The notes below the pieces were generated by a model. The model did no database searches. It was not told where the DNA came from and worked only from the letters and a program-made list of their open reading frames with translations. The translations under genes and the position numbers were made by a program. From the NCBI GenBank assembly GCA_963674895.2, contig CAXXCY010000003.1, positions 496,001 to 560,000 of the forward strand: a stretch of 64,000 nt of DNA, read 5' to 3'. Of the stretch, positions 33,019-41,000 are shown one piece after another. Every line of letters begins with the position of its first letter. The first letter of the stretch is position 1. The stretch comes from CAXXOK01 sp963674895. Lineage in GTDB: Bacteria > Bacillota > Clostridia > Christensenellales > Aristaeellaceae.

Positions 33019-33047
33019 AATATAACACAAATCAGGCGCTTTGGAAA
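33019..33047 (-). promoter_or_regulatory. Possible promoter of the BIG_2 protein operon
   Basis: On the minus strand TTTCCA (33042-33047) and TATATT (33019-33024) are 17 bp apart. The -35 match is only partial, so this is a moderate candidate. Confidence 0.45.
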
Positions 33048-33125
33048 CCGGACGCGGCCATACGGAAACGGAATCCCGGAAAGAAGCAGGGATGTCGGGC
33101 CGTTCCTCCCGCTGGGCGGCCCGCA

Positions 33126-33153
33126 TTGATTTTTCGGAAGAATTCTGTATAAT
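33126..33153 (+). promoter_or_regulatory. Promoter of the DUF4097-ybaB-recR-rmuC operon
   Basis: TTGATT (33126-33131) and TATAAT (33148-33153) are 16 bp apart. It is divergent from the BIG_2 operon promoter. Confidence 0.75.
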
Positions 33154-33217
33154 TTAGGAAGGGAAACCGCCGGCACGCGCTGTGATGCCGGTCAGGATAA
33201 GGCGGTGGCAAGGAACC

Positions 33218-33961
33218 ATGGAACGGAACATGAATTTTTTGGTTGCGGATTTGAAGGATATATCGGTCCGCCTGGCATGGGCGCAGCTGGAAATCTACGC
33301 CGACGACATCGAGGACATCCAGGTGATCGCATCGGGCGACGCGCACACCCTCAGCGATCTGCGCATGGCGGTGAAGGACGGCGTGCTGATTGTGGAGCAG
33401 CCGCAGTACGGCATATCGCTGGATATCACGCGGGGGCACTGGATGCAGCTGTGCGTGCGTGTGCCAAAGACCTGGGACAGGACCATACACGCAAACACCA
33501 TCAGCGGGATGCTCGTCGCGCGCGGCCTCGGCGGCGCCCGTATTGTGCTGGAAACGATCACCGGAGCGCTGAAAGCCGCGAAGATCGGGGCTGGACAGAT
33601 TTCACTGCGGACGACCGCGGGCAACATCCACGGCGAACAGCTGACGTCGGACCGGCTGACGGGGCGCTCCGTCAGCGGCGATATCGCGCTGGACGGCGTA
33701 TCGGCGCAGACGTACCGCTTCACGAGCGTGAGCGGGAATATCAATGTCAAGATGAAATCGGGCTTTGACCAGATGGAAGTGCGAACGGTTTCGGGCGACG
33801 CGTCCCTGCTCACGGATGTGGATAAGCTCAACGTATCCCTGCTCTCGGTAAGCGGGCATAAGACGGTGGACGGCGTGGAACTGACGGAGGACGCCGGCGT
33901 GCCCACGGTGCGCGCCACCGGGGTATCGGGCGATCTCAGGATTATCGGATTACGCAAATAG
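33218..33961 (+). CDS. DUF4097-family protein (putative adhesin-like beta-helix)
   Basis: About 247 residues. The sequence is a run of short beta-strand repeats containing ISG/VSG turns (TISGMLVARGLGG, SVSGDIALDG, SVSGNINVKM, TVSGDASLLT, GVSGDLRIIG), the hallmark of DUF4097 right-handed or stacked beta structures. No signal peptide or membrane helix is seen, so it may be cytoplasmic. ATG 33218 has AAGGA 4 nt upstream; ATG 33230 and GTG 33182 are alternatives. First gene before ybaB with a 13-bp gap. Function unknown for the family. Confidence 0.75.
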   Translation: MERNMNFLVADLKDISVRLAWAQLEIYADDIEDIQVIASGDAHTLSDLRMAVKDGVLIVEQPQYGISLDITRGHWMQLCVRVPKTWDRTIHANTISGMLVARGLGGARIVLETITGALKAAKIGAGQISLRTTAGNIHGEQLTSDRLTGRSVSGDIALDGVSAQTYRFTSVSGNINVKMKSGFDQMEVRTVSGDASLLTDVDKLNVSLLSVSGHKTVDGVELTEDAGVPTVRATGVSGDLRIIGLRK

Positions 33962-33974
33962 CGGGAGGAAAAAC

Positions 33975-34316
33975 ATGGCAAGAAATCAATTCGGCGGGTT
34001 TGGCGGCGGCGGGGGCAATATGCAGCAGCTGATGCGGCAGGCCCAAAAGCTCCAGGAGCAGATGGTAAAAACGCAGCAGGAGCTGGACGAGCGCGAATAT
34101 GCCGCGCAGGCCGGCGGCGGCATGGTCAGCGTCACGGTATCGGGCAAGGGCGAGCTCAAGAGCGTTTCGATCAACCCCGAGTGCGTGGACCCGGACGACG
34201 TGGAGATGCTCCAGGATATGATTCTGGCGGCCGTCAACGAAGGCATCCGCCTCGGGCAGGAAGCCAAGGAAAAGGAGCTCGGCAAGCTGTCGCCGGGGAT
34301 GGGAGGCATGTTCTGA
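33975..34316 (+). CDS. ybaB: YbaB/EbfC-family nucleoid-associated protein
   Basis: 113 residues. After a glycine-rich start (FGGFGGGGGNMQQLMRQAQKLQEQM) comes the family pattern KTQQELDEREYAAQAGGGMVSVTVSGKGELKSVSINPE and a C-terminal helix EMLQDMILAAVNEGIRLGQEAKEKELG. It forms dimers shaped like tweezers that bind DNA. The ribosome site GGGAGG precedes ATG. It is immediately followed, with no gap, by recR, the standard order ybaB-recR. Confidence 0.95.
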   Translation: MARNQFGGFGGGGGNMQQLMRQAQKLQEQMVKTQQELDEREYAAQAGGGMVSVTVSGKGELKSVSINPECVDPDDVEMLQDMILAAVNEGIRLGQEAKEKELGKLSPGMGGMF

Positions 34317-34919
34317 TTGGCTTCAAAACCGCTTGAACCCATCGCCCGGATGGTTTCACAGCTTTCCAAGCTCCCAAGCATCGGGCAGAAAAGCGCCCAG
34401 CGGCTCGCCTACCACATCATCTCCATGGATCTGGAGGATGTGCGCGAGCTGGCCTCGGCGATCTACCAGGGGCGCAAGGAAATCCGTTACTGTTCGGTGT
34501 GCGGCAACTACGCCGTTTCCGACCTTTGCGATGTCTGCGCCGATCCAGATCGGAAGAACGGGCAGATCTGCGTCGTGCGCGACCCGCGCGACGTGGCGGC
34601 CATCGAACGTATGCACGACTTCGAGGGCGGCTATCACGTGCTGCACGGAACGCTGTCGCCGATGGAGGGCGTCGGCCCCGACGATATCCGCATCCAGGAG
34701 CTGCTCAAGCGGCTGGCGGACGGGGAGATCAAAGAGGTAATCCTCGCCACAAACCCGGATATCGAGGGCGAGGCTACGGCCAGCTATATCGCGCGGCTGA
34801 TCAAGCCCATGGGCATCCTCGTGACGCGGATCGCCCACGGCGTGCCCGTGGGAAGCGACCTGGAGTACACCGATGAGATTACACTCGCCAAGGCCATGGA
34901 AGGCCGGCGGGAAATTTAG
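34317..34919 (+). CDS. recR: Recombination protein RecR
   Basis: 200 residues. Helix-hairpin-helix LSKLPSIGQKSAQRLAYHI, a four-cysteine zinc finger CSVCGNYAVSDLCDVC, and a Toprim domain with CVVRDPRDVAAIERM and EVILATNPDIEGEATASYIARLI. It loads RecA with RecF/RecO at gaps. The start is TTG 34317, directly abutting the ybaB stop, with GGGAGG 11 nt upstream; no better start exists near this position. Ends 14 bp before rmuC. Confidence 0.96.
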   Translation: MASKPLEPIARMVSQLSKLPSIGQKSAQRLAYHIISMDLEDVRELASAIYQGRKEIRYCSVCGNYAVSDLCDVCADPDRKNGQICVVRDPRDVAAIERMHDFEGGYHVLHGTLSPMEGVGPDDIRIQELLKRLADGEIKEVILATNPDIEGEATASYIARLIKPMGILVTRIAHGVPVGSDLEYTDEITLAKAMEGRREI

Positions 34920-34933
34920 CAGGGAGATATACG

Positions 34934-36343
34934 ATGCCCGCATGGGAACTTTGGCAATGGCTGGCGCTGGGGATGCTCGCGCTGCTGTGCGTATTTGCGC
35001 TGGCGGCGCTTGTGCTGCTGCTGAAAAGAAAAGACAGTTCCTCCCTGGAATACAGCCTCCGTTCCCTGCAGGCAGCCCTCGGCGAGGATAACCTGCGCCA
35101 GCGGGAGGAGCTGCTGCGCACGCTGCAGACGATCAACGAGGGGCTTTCGGGCACGCTGAACCGCAGTGCCGAGCATCAGGTCAACCAGTTTTCCGCGCAG
35201 GAGATCCGCCAGGCGCGCATGTACAGCTTTACCGAGGAAAGCCTCAGCAAGTTTGAGCTGCGCATGCAGGCGATCGACAAAACGCTGGAGCAGGAGCTCG
35301 CCAAAAACGAAGCCCGCATCGAAAAAATGCGGGAAATGATTGAAAAATCCATCACGGGGATGCGGACTGAGAATGAAAAGAAGCTCGACGAGATGCGCAA
35401 AACCGTGGACGAAAAGCTGCAGGACACCCTGAACAAGCGCCTGGCGGAAAGCTTCACGCAGGTCAGCGACCGGCTGGAGCAGGTGTACAAATCGCTGGGC
35501 GAGGTGCACCGGCTGGCCGAGGGCGTGGGGGACCTGAAACGGGTGCTGGGCAACGTGAAGCGGCGCGGCGTGTGGGGCGAGATTCAGCTGGGCAATCTGC
35601 TGGGCGAGGTGCTTACCTCCACGCAGTATCAAACCAACGTGCAGGTGCGCCCCGGCGTAAACGAGCGCGTGGAGTTCGCGGTGTGCCTGCCCGGCAAAGA
35701 GGATGAAAACCCCGTGTACCTGCCCATCGATTCAAAGTTCCCGCAGGAGGATTACGCGCGGCTGGCGGAGGCGAGCGAGAAAGGCGACGCGGAGCAGACC
35801 GAAGCTGCGCGCGCCGCGCTGACCGCCGCCGTGAAAACCGAAGCCAGGCGTATCGCCGCCAAGTATATCGAGCCGCCCTATACCACCGATTTCGCCGTGA
35901 TGTTCCTGCCGCTGGAAAGCCTGTACGCGGAGGTTGTTCGAAACGCCGAACTGGTGGAAGGCGTCCAGCGGGAACAGCGCGTGGTGATCGCCGGACCGAG
36001 CACGCTGCTCGCGATGCTCAACAGCCTGCAGATGGGCTTTCGGACGCTGGCGATCGAAAAGCGCTCGGCGGAGGTCTGGCGGCTGCTGGGCGCGGTGAAG
36101 AACGATTTCGGGGTGTTCTCCCGGGTGCTGCAGAGCACGCAGGAGAAGCTCGATCAGGCCAGCGCCAACATCAATAAGGCGTTCGTGCGCACCCGCAGCA
36201 TCGAGCGCAAGCTGCGCGGCGTGGAATCGCTGGACGAGGCGGATACCCGCAGGCTGCTGGACGATCCGGACGACGGCGGGGAACCCGCGGAAGACGACGA
36301 TACCGTGGAATCCGCGGAGGATTTGGGAAACGCTGGAAGCTAG
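34934..36343 (+). CDS. rmuC: RmuC-family DNA recombination protein
   Basis: 469 residues. An N-terminal membrane anchor (about 7-30) and a long coiled coil (about 35-200) precede the RmuC nuclease-like domain with RGVWGEIQLGNLLGEVL, PVYLPIDSKFPQEDY and DFAVMFLPLESLYAEVVRN. The IDSKFP segment belongs to the PD-(D/E)XK-like core. It limits inversions at short inverted repeats in E. coli. The C-terminus is highly acidic (DDPDDGGEPAEDDDTVES). AGGGAGA precedes ATG. Last gene of the ybaB-recR operon. Confidence 0.92.
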   Translation: MPAWELWQWLALGMLALLCVFALAALVLLLKRKDSSSLEYSLRSLQAALGEDNLRQREELLRTLQTINEGLSGTLNRSAEHQVNQFSAQEIRQARMYSFTEESLSKFELRMQAIDKTLEQELAKNEARIEKMREMIEKSITGMRTENEKKLDEMRKTVDEKLQDTLNKRLAESFTQVSDRLEQVYKSLGEVHRLAEGVGDLKRVLGNVKRRGVWGEIQLGNLLGEVLTSTQYQTNVQVRPGVNERVEFAVCLPGKEDENPVYLPIDSKFPQEDYARLAEASEKGDAEQTEAARAALTAAVKTEARRIAAKYIEPPYTTDFAVMFLPLESLYAEVVRNAELVEGVQREQRVVIAGPSTLLAMLNSLQMGFRTLAIEKRSAEVWRLLGAVKNDFGVFSRVLQSTQEKLDQASANINKAFVRTRSIERKLRGVESLDEADTRRLLDDPDDGGEPAEDDDTVESAEDLGNAGS

Positions 36344-36400
36344 TAAAACGAATTTTCTTTAAGGAATATACAAACCGCAGGAAGCGGCGGATTGCATTTT

Positions 36401-36435
36401 CAAACCCTTGCAGGGAAAGCGATTGCAAGGGTTTG
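36401..36435. repeat. Perfect 12-bp inverted repeat between rmuC and rbgA
   Basis: CAAACCCTTGCA (36401-36412) and TGCAAGGGTTTG (36424-36435) are exact complements around an 11-nt loop. There is no T tract on either side, so it is not a standard terminator. It lies before the rbgA promoter, in a region otherwise without genes (36344-36454). It could be a protein-binding site, an RNA processing stem or a recombination scar. Confidence 0.7.
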
Positions 36436-36454
36436 TAACAACCGGAAATAATCC

Positions 36455-36483
36455 TTGCTATTTTTCGCCATCAATGGTTTAAT
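36455..36483 (+). promoter_or_regulatory. Promoter of the rbgA-hslU operon
   Basis: TTGCTA (36455-36460) and TTTAAT (36478-36483) are 17 bp apart. Transcription would start near 36490, so the hairpin at 36507-36523 would be at the very 5' end of the message. Confidence 0.6.
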
Positions 36484-36506
36484 TGGTTTGACTTGCAAGA
36501 TCATGG

Positions 36507-36523
36507 AAAGGGGGCGCCCCTTT
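36507..36523 (+). promoter_or_regulatory. Hairpin that buries the rbgA ribosome-binding site
   Basis: AAAGGGG (36507-36513) and CCCCTTT (36517-36523) pair perfectly with a 3-nt loop. The left arm is the apparent Shine-Dalgarno sequence for the TTG start at 36524, which follows the stem directly. A run of five T (36521-36525) makes it terminator-like as well. Confidence 0.55.
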
Positions 36524-37381
36524 TTGGATATACAATGGTATCCCGGACATATGGCCAAAGCGAAGCGCCTGCTCCGGGAGCAGCTGTCCAAAACGGACAT
36601 CGCCGTGGAGCTTTGCGACGCGCGCATTCCGCTGTCCAGCCGCAATCCGGATCTGGACCGTCTGCTGCAGGGCAAGCACAGGATACTGCTTTTATGCAAG
36701 GCGGACCTGGCGGACGCCGGCGCGACCAACCGCTGGACACAATACTTTACAGGCATGGGAATGCAGGCGATGGCCTACGACGCCACGCCGCAGAAAACCA
36801 AGCGCGCGCGGGAGATGATGGACCAGGCGGCGCGGGAGTTCTATGAGCGCGCCGAGCGGCGCGGCATTAAGAAAACGCTTCGTGCGATGATCGTCGGCGT
36901 GCCCAACGTCGGCAAGAGCACCTTCATCAACCGCCTGACCGGCAGCGCGACGACCGACGTCGGCGACCGGCCGGGCGTCACGCGCGCCAACCGGTGGGTG
37001 AAGGTCAACCCGTATCTGGAAGTTCTGGATACGCCGGGCATGCTCTGGCCGAAGCTGGACGACTGGAAAGCCGCCATGCGCCTGGCCTATATCGGCACCA
37101 TCCGGGACGCCGTGTACGATCAGCTGGAGCTGAGCATCCGCCTGCTCGGAGAGCTTCTCAGAGACAGACAGGAGCTTACCTGCGATCGCTTCAAGATCAA
37201 AAACCCCGACGCCAAGGGCATCGAACTTCTGGACGAGGTTTGCCGCGGACGGGGGTTTTTGCTGAAAGGCGGGGTATGCGATACCGACCGCGCCGCGGCG
37301 GTGATTTTGGATGAATTCCGCGCCGGAAAGCTGGGCCGCATCACGCTGGAACTGCCTCCCGTCAGGGAAACAGGCGTATGA
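36524..37381 (+). CDS. rbgA: Ribosome biogenesis GTPase RbgA (YlqF)
   Basis: About 285 residues. DIQWYPGHMAKAKRLL at the N-terminus is the family opening. The GTPase motifs are circularly permuted: G4 LCKADLAD, then G1 GVPNVGKST, G3 DTPGM. It matures the 50S subunit. I prefer TTG 36524 because relatives start just before IQWxPGHM and GGGGG lies 9 nt upstream; ATG 36503 would add seven residues but has a poor ribosome site. It overlaps rnhB by ATGA. First gene of a nine-gene operon. Confidence 0.93.
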   Translation: MDIQWYPGHMAKAKRLLREQLSKTDIAVELCDARIPLSSRNPDLDRLLQGKHRILLLCKADLADAGATNRWTQYFTGMGMQAMAYDATPQKTKRAREMMDQAAREFYERAERRGIKKTLRAMIVGVPNVGKSTFINRLTGSATTDVGDRPGVTRANRWVKVNPYLEVLDTPGMLWPKLDDWKAAMRLAYIGTIRDAVYDQLELSIRLLGELLRDRQELTCDRFKIKNPDAKGIELLDEVCRGRGFLLKGGVCDTDRAAAVILDEFRAGKLGRITLELPPVRETGV

Positions 37382-38016
37382 CGAAGCCAGGCGCAAAGCG
37401 CCTTGAGCGCAGCGAAGCGCTGTACAGCCACGATTGCCGCTGGGAAGCGTTCGGCACGTCACTCGCGGGCATGGATGAGGCGGGCCGGGGCCCGCTGCTC
37501 GGCCCCGTCGTGGCCGCCTGCGTGATCATGCCCAAAGCGCCCGTCCTGCCGTGGATCGACGATTCCAAAAAGCTGACGGCGGCGCGCCGCGGGGAAGTGT
37601 TTGCGGAAATCCTGGCCCATGCGCTGGCGGTTGGAATCGGCGAGGCGAGCGCGCAGGAGATCGACGAGATCAATATCCTGAACGCCACCCGCCTTGCAAT
37701 GCAGCGCGCGGCGGCATCTGTACCCGCGACGCTGTGCCTGGTGGACGCGGTCGAGCGCCTGGAACTGCCCTTTGCCATCGAGCCGATCGTCCACGGCGAC
37801 GCGGTTAGCTATTCTATCGCCGCCGCGAGCATCGTAGCCAAGGTCACGCGCGACAGGCAGATTCTTTTGTTGGCGGAGCACTATCCTCTCTACGGGTTGG
37901 AGCGCAATAAGGGATACGGCACGGCCGAGCATATCGCCGCTATCCGGCAATACGGCGCGTGCGGCGAGCACCGGCGATCGTTTATCGGAAAATTCATCGG
38001 GGAGACGGTCCAATGA
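37378..38016 (+). CDS. rnhB: Ribonuclease HII
   Basis: 212 residues. Catalytic acidic residues are seen in GMDEAGRGPLLGPVVAA (D33, E34), LCLVDAVERL (D123) and HGDAVSYSIAAASIVAKVTRD (D141). It removes RNA primers and misincorporated ribonucleotides. The N-terminus of about 28 residues before the first motif is somewhat longer than minimal. It overlaps both neighbours by four bases (ATGA), and the order rbgA-rnhB is standard in Firmicutes. Confidence 0.96.
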   Translation: MTKPGAKRLERSEALYSHDCRWEAFGTSLAGMDEAGRGPLLGPVVAACVIMPKAPVLPWIDDSKKLTAARRGEVFAEILAHALAVGIGEASAQEIDEINILNATRLAMQRAAASVPATLCLVDAVERLELPFAIEPIVHGDAVSYSIAAASIVAKVTRDRQILLLAEHYPLYGLERNKGYGTAEHIAAIRQYGACGEHRRSFIGKFIGETVQ

Positions 38017-41000
38017 AGAAGCTTCTTTTCGGTATTCTGATCGCGCTGCTGCTGTTTGGTTCCGCCTGCGCCGAGGGGGACAATCTCCTGCAAAACGGCG
38101 GCTTTGAAAGCGTGAACGCTTCGGGCATGCCCGAGAACTGGTACACGGTTTCCTATCGCGATACGGGCAGCAACACCCTGTTTGAAATCACCGGCGAAGA
38201 AGCGCATTCCGGAAAATACAGCGCCAAGATCGTCAACGCCAATGTGAACGACGCGCGTTACGTGACCGCCGTCAAGGTCGAGCCCGAGAGCATGTACCGC
38301 GTATCGGGCTATATTCTTGTGAAAGAGATGCTGGACGCCGGAAACGGCGCGAACTTCGCGCTGGAAAACGTCTACGCCGCCTCCGAAAGCGTGTTTGAAA
38401 CGGGCGGGGAATGGCAGTACGTGGAGTGGTACGGCGAAACCGACACGGACCAAACGCAGATCGAGCTCGGCGTGCGCGTGGGCGGTTACAGCGCGGAGAG
38501 CAAGGGCACGGCCTATTTTGACGATATCAGTATCGAGAAGGTGCAAACCTTGCCCGACAACGTGTTCGCGGACTTCTGGTTTAACCTCGATACGGGCGCG
38601 AAGCCTGCCGCCACGGCGGAGGAGAGCGCGCAGAAATCCACGGGCGCGTTTATCCTGCTCGGGCTTTTATTCGCCGGGCTTACGGCTGTCGGCGCGCGGT
38701 ATTTGCTCGCCGAACCGCGGGAACCTTCCGCGCCCAGGCAGTCCACGCTTGCGCTATTCGGCGTGGGCATTATCGCGGCGTTCGCGCTGCGGCTGGTGCT
38801 CGGCGGCAGCGTCGCGGGGTACGACGTGGACATCGGCTGCTTTTCGGCATGGAGCCTGCGCATGGCTTCGGTCGGGCCGGCCGGGTTCTACGCGGCCGAC
38901 TATTTCTGCGATTATCCGCCCGGCTACATGCTTCTTCTCTGGCCGGTCGGGCAGATGATTTCCGCGGTCGGGTATTCGTCCTCGCCGGGTATTCTGCTGC
39001 TGATCAAAACCATCCCCATCCTGTGCGATATGCTCCTGGCAATGTTCCTGTTCTCGTATGCCAAAAAGCGCATATCGGTGAAGGCGGCAGCGTTCGTCGG
39101 GCTGTTCTTCGCGTTCAACCCCGCCGTGCTCGTAACCGGCGCTTCCTGGGGGCAGGTGGATTCGCTGCTGACGTTTCTGCTGGTCGCCGCCGCGATTACG
39201 GCGGCGGACAAAAAATGGCGGATCGCCCTGCCGGTCTTTACGCTGTCCATCCTCATCAAGCCACAGGCGCTGCTGTTCGCGCCCGTGGGGCTCGCGTGGG
39301 TGGCTGCCGTTATCGTCTTTGACACGAAGGCCGGTCGCAAACAGCAATGGAAGCAGCTGTGGCAGGGCGTGGCGATCGCGGCGGCCGCGGCGCTGGTCGT
39401 GGTCCTTCCCTTCCAGATCGGGCAGTCCGACTGGCTGTGGCTGATCAAAAAATATCAGGAGACGCTGTCCTCCTATAATTACGCGGTGCTCAACACCGCG
39501 AACCTGATGTACCTGCTGGGCGGCAACTGGTCCATCCTGCAAACCACAGCCGACCGCGCGGCAAGCGTGCTGAGCGCGTGGGTTCCCGTAATCACCGGGC
39601 TTTTGCTGCTGTCGCTGGGTCTCTGGCAGCTGAACGTCACGCGGGGAATCAGGCAGATCAGGGAGCGGGCGGCTGCCTTGTGGCAAAGCCTCAAGCGCAG
39701 GGAAAGCTGTACGGAGGAAAGTCGGAAGCTCCTGCTGGCCTCGCTTTGCGCCGTGTTCGGGCTCGTATTCCTGCTCTCCGCGTTCTGGCCGGGCCGGTTT
39801 ATCGTTTACGGCACGATTTGGATGGCGATGGTCTATATCGCCGTCCTGCTGCTGATCGTCGTCGAGCGGAGAGCCGAGGCGCTGCCGTTTTATATGGCGC
39901 TGATGCTGATCGGCGTGTACGTGCTGGGCCTGAAGATCCACGAGCGGTATCTGTTCGCGGTCTGTGCGCTTTTGCCGCTTGCCTATATCCGCACCAGGGA
40001 CAGGCGGCTTTTATGGCTGTGCGCCGGGCTGTCGGTAACCACCTTTATTAACACTGCTATCGTGCTTGACAACTCCATCCTGTTCGGCGCGGCGATGGGG
40101 CACCTCAATCCGGATACGGGCGCCGTGAACGCCGTCCTGTGCATCGCAAACCTGCTGCTGTGCGGGTATGCAGCATGGATCGCTTATACGGGGCTTCATC
40201 AGTCCGCGCCGATGGAGGCGCCGGCCCTGAAGCGTTCGTCCCGTCCGGAAAACCATGCGCAGCGGCTGCTGCACCCCACAGACGCCCGCCTGCACTTAGG
40301 CCTCCGCGACGCCCTCATTATGGGGATCACGTTCCTCGTGTACTGCTTCATGACGTTTTATAACCTGGGCAGCCTGAAAGCTCCGCAAACGGCCTGGGTA
40401 TCGTCAAGCGGCGAGGACAGGATCGTGTTTGAGCTGGAGAAGGAAACCAAGTTCAAGCTTTTGTACTTCGCCGGGGTGAGCTATCACAACTTCAGCGTCT
40501 CCGTCAGCGACGACGGCGAGAACTGGTCTGACAGGACCCTCTGCCGCATGCGCGAGGGGCTTTGCTACCGCTGGCTGTACGCGACGAGGGCGCTGTCGCA
40601 GGATATCAATACCGAGAGCTTCGCCTCCGACAGCGAGGAAAACACGGTCTGGTTCACGGGGAAATACCTGCGCCTGAACGCCGAGTTCGCGGGGCTGAAC
40701 CTCAAGGAAATCATGCTGCGGGATGAAAACGGGGACAGGATCCCGCTTTCGCTGGTGTCTTACGAGAGCCCGCAGGACGCTTTGAAAACCAATACGCCGC
40801 CGGAAAACCTGATCGACGAGCAGGACATGCTGGAGGGCGAGCCTGGCTTTATCAACGGCACGTATTTTGACGAGATCTACTACGCGCGCACCGCGTACGA
40901 GCACCTGCACGGGCAGGCGCCGTACGAGACCTCGCATCCGCCGCTTGGGAAGCTGATGATGTCGGTTGGCGTCGCAATCTTTGGCATGACCCCGTTCGGC

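Noticed and set aside
38754..39941. A 395-codon minus-strand open frame opposite the GT-C fusion
   Set aside because: Composition is dominated by Gln, Arg, His and Asp without hydrophobic core patterns, and it lies wholly inside a gene with intact motifs.
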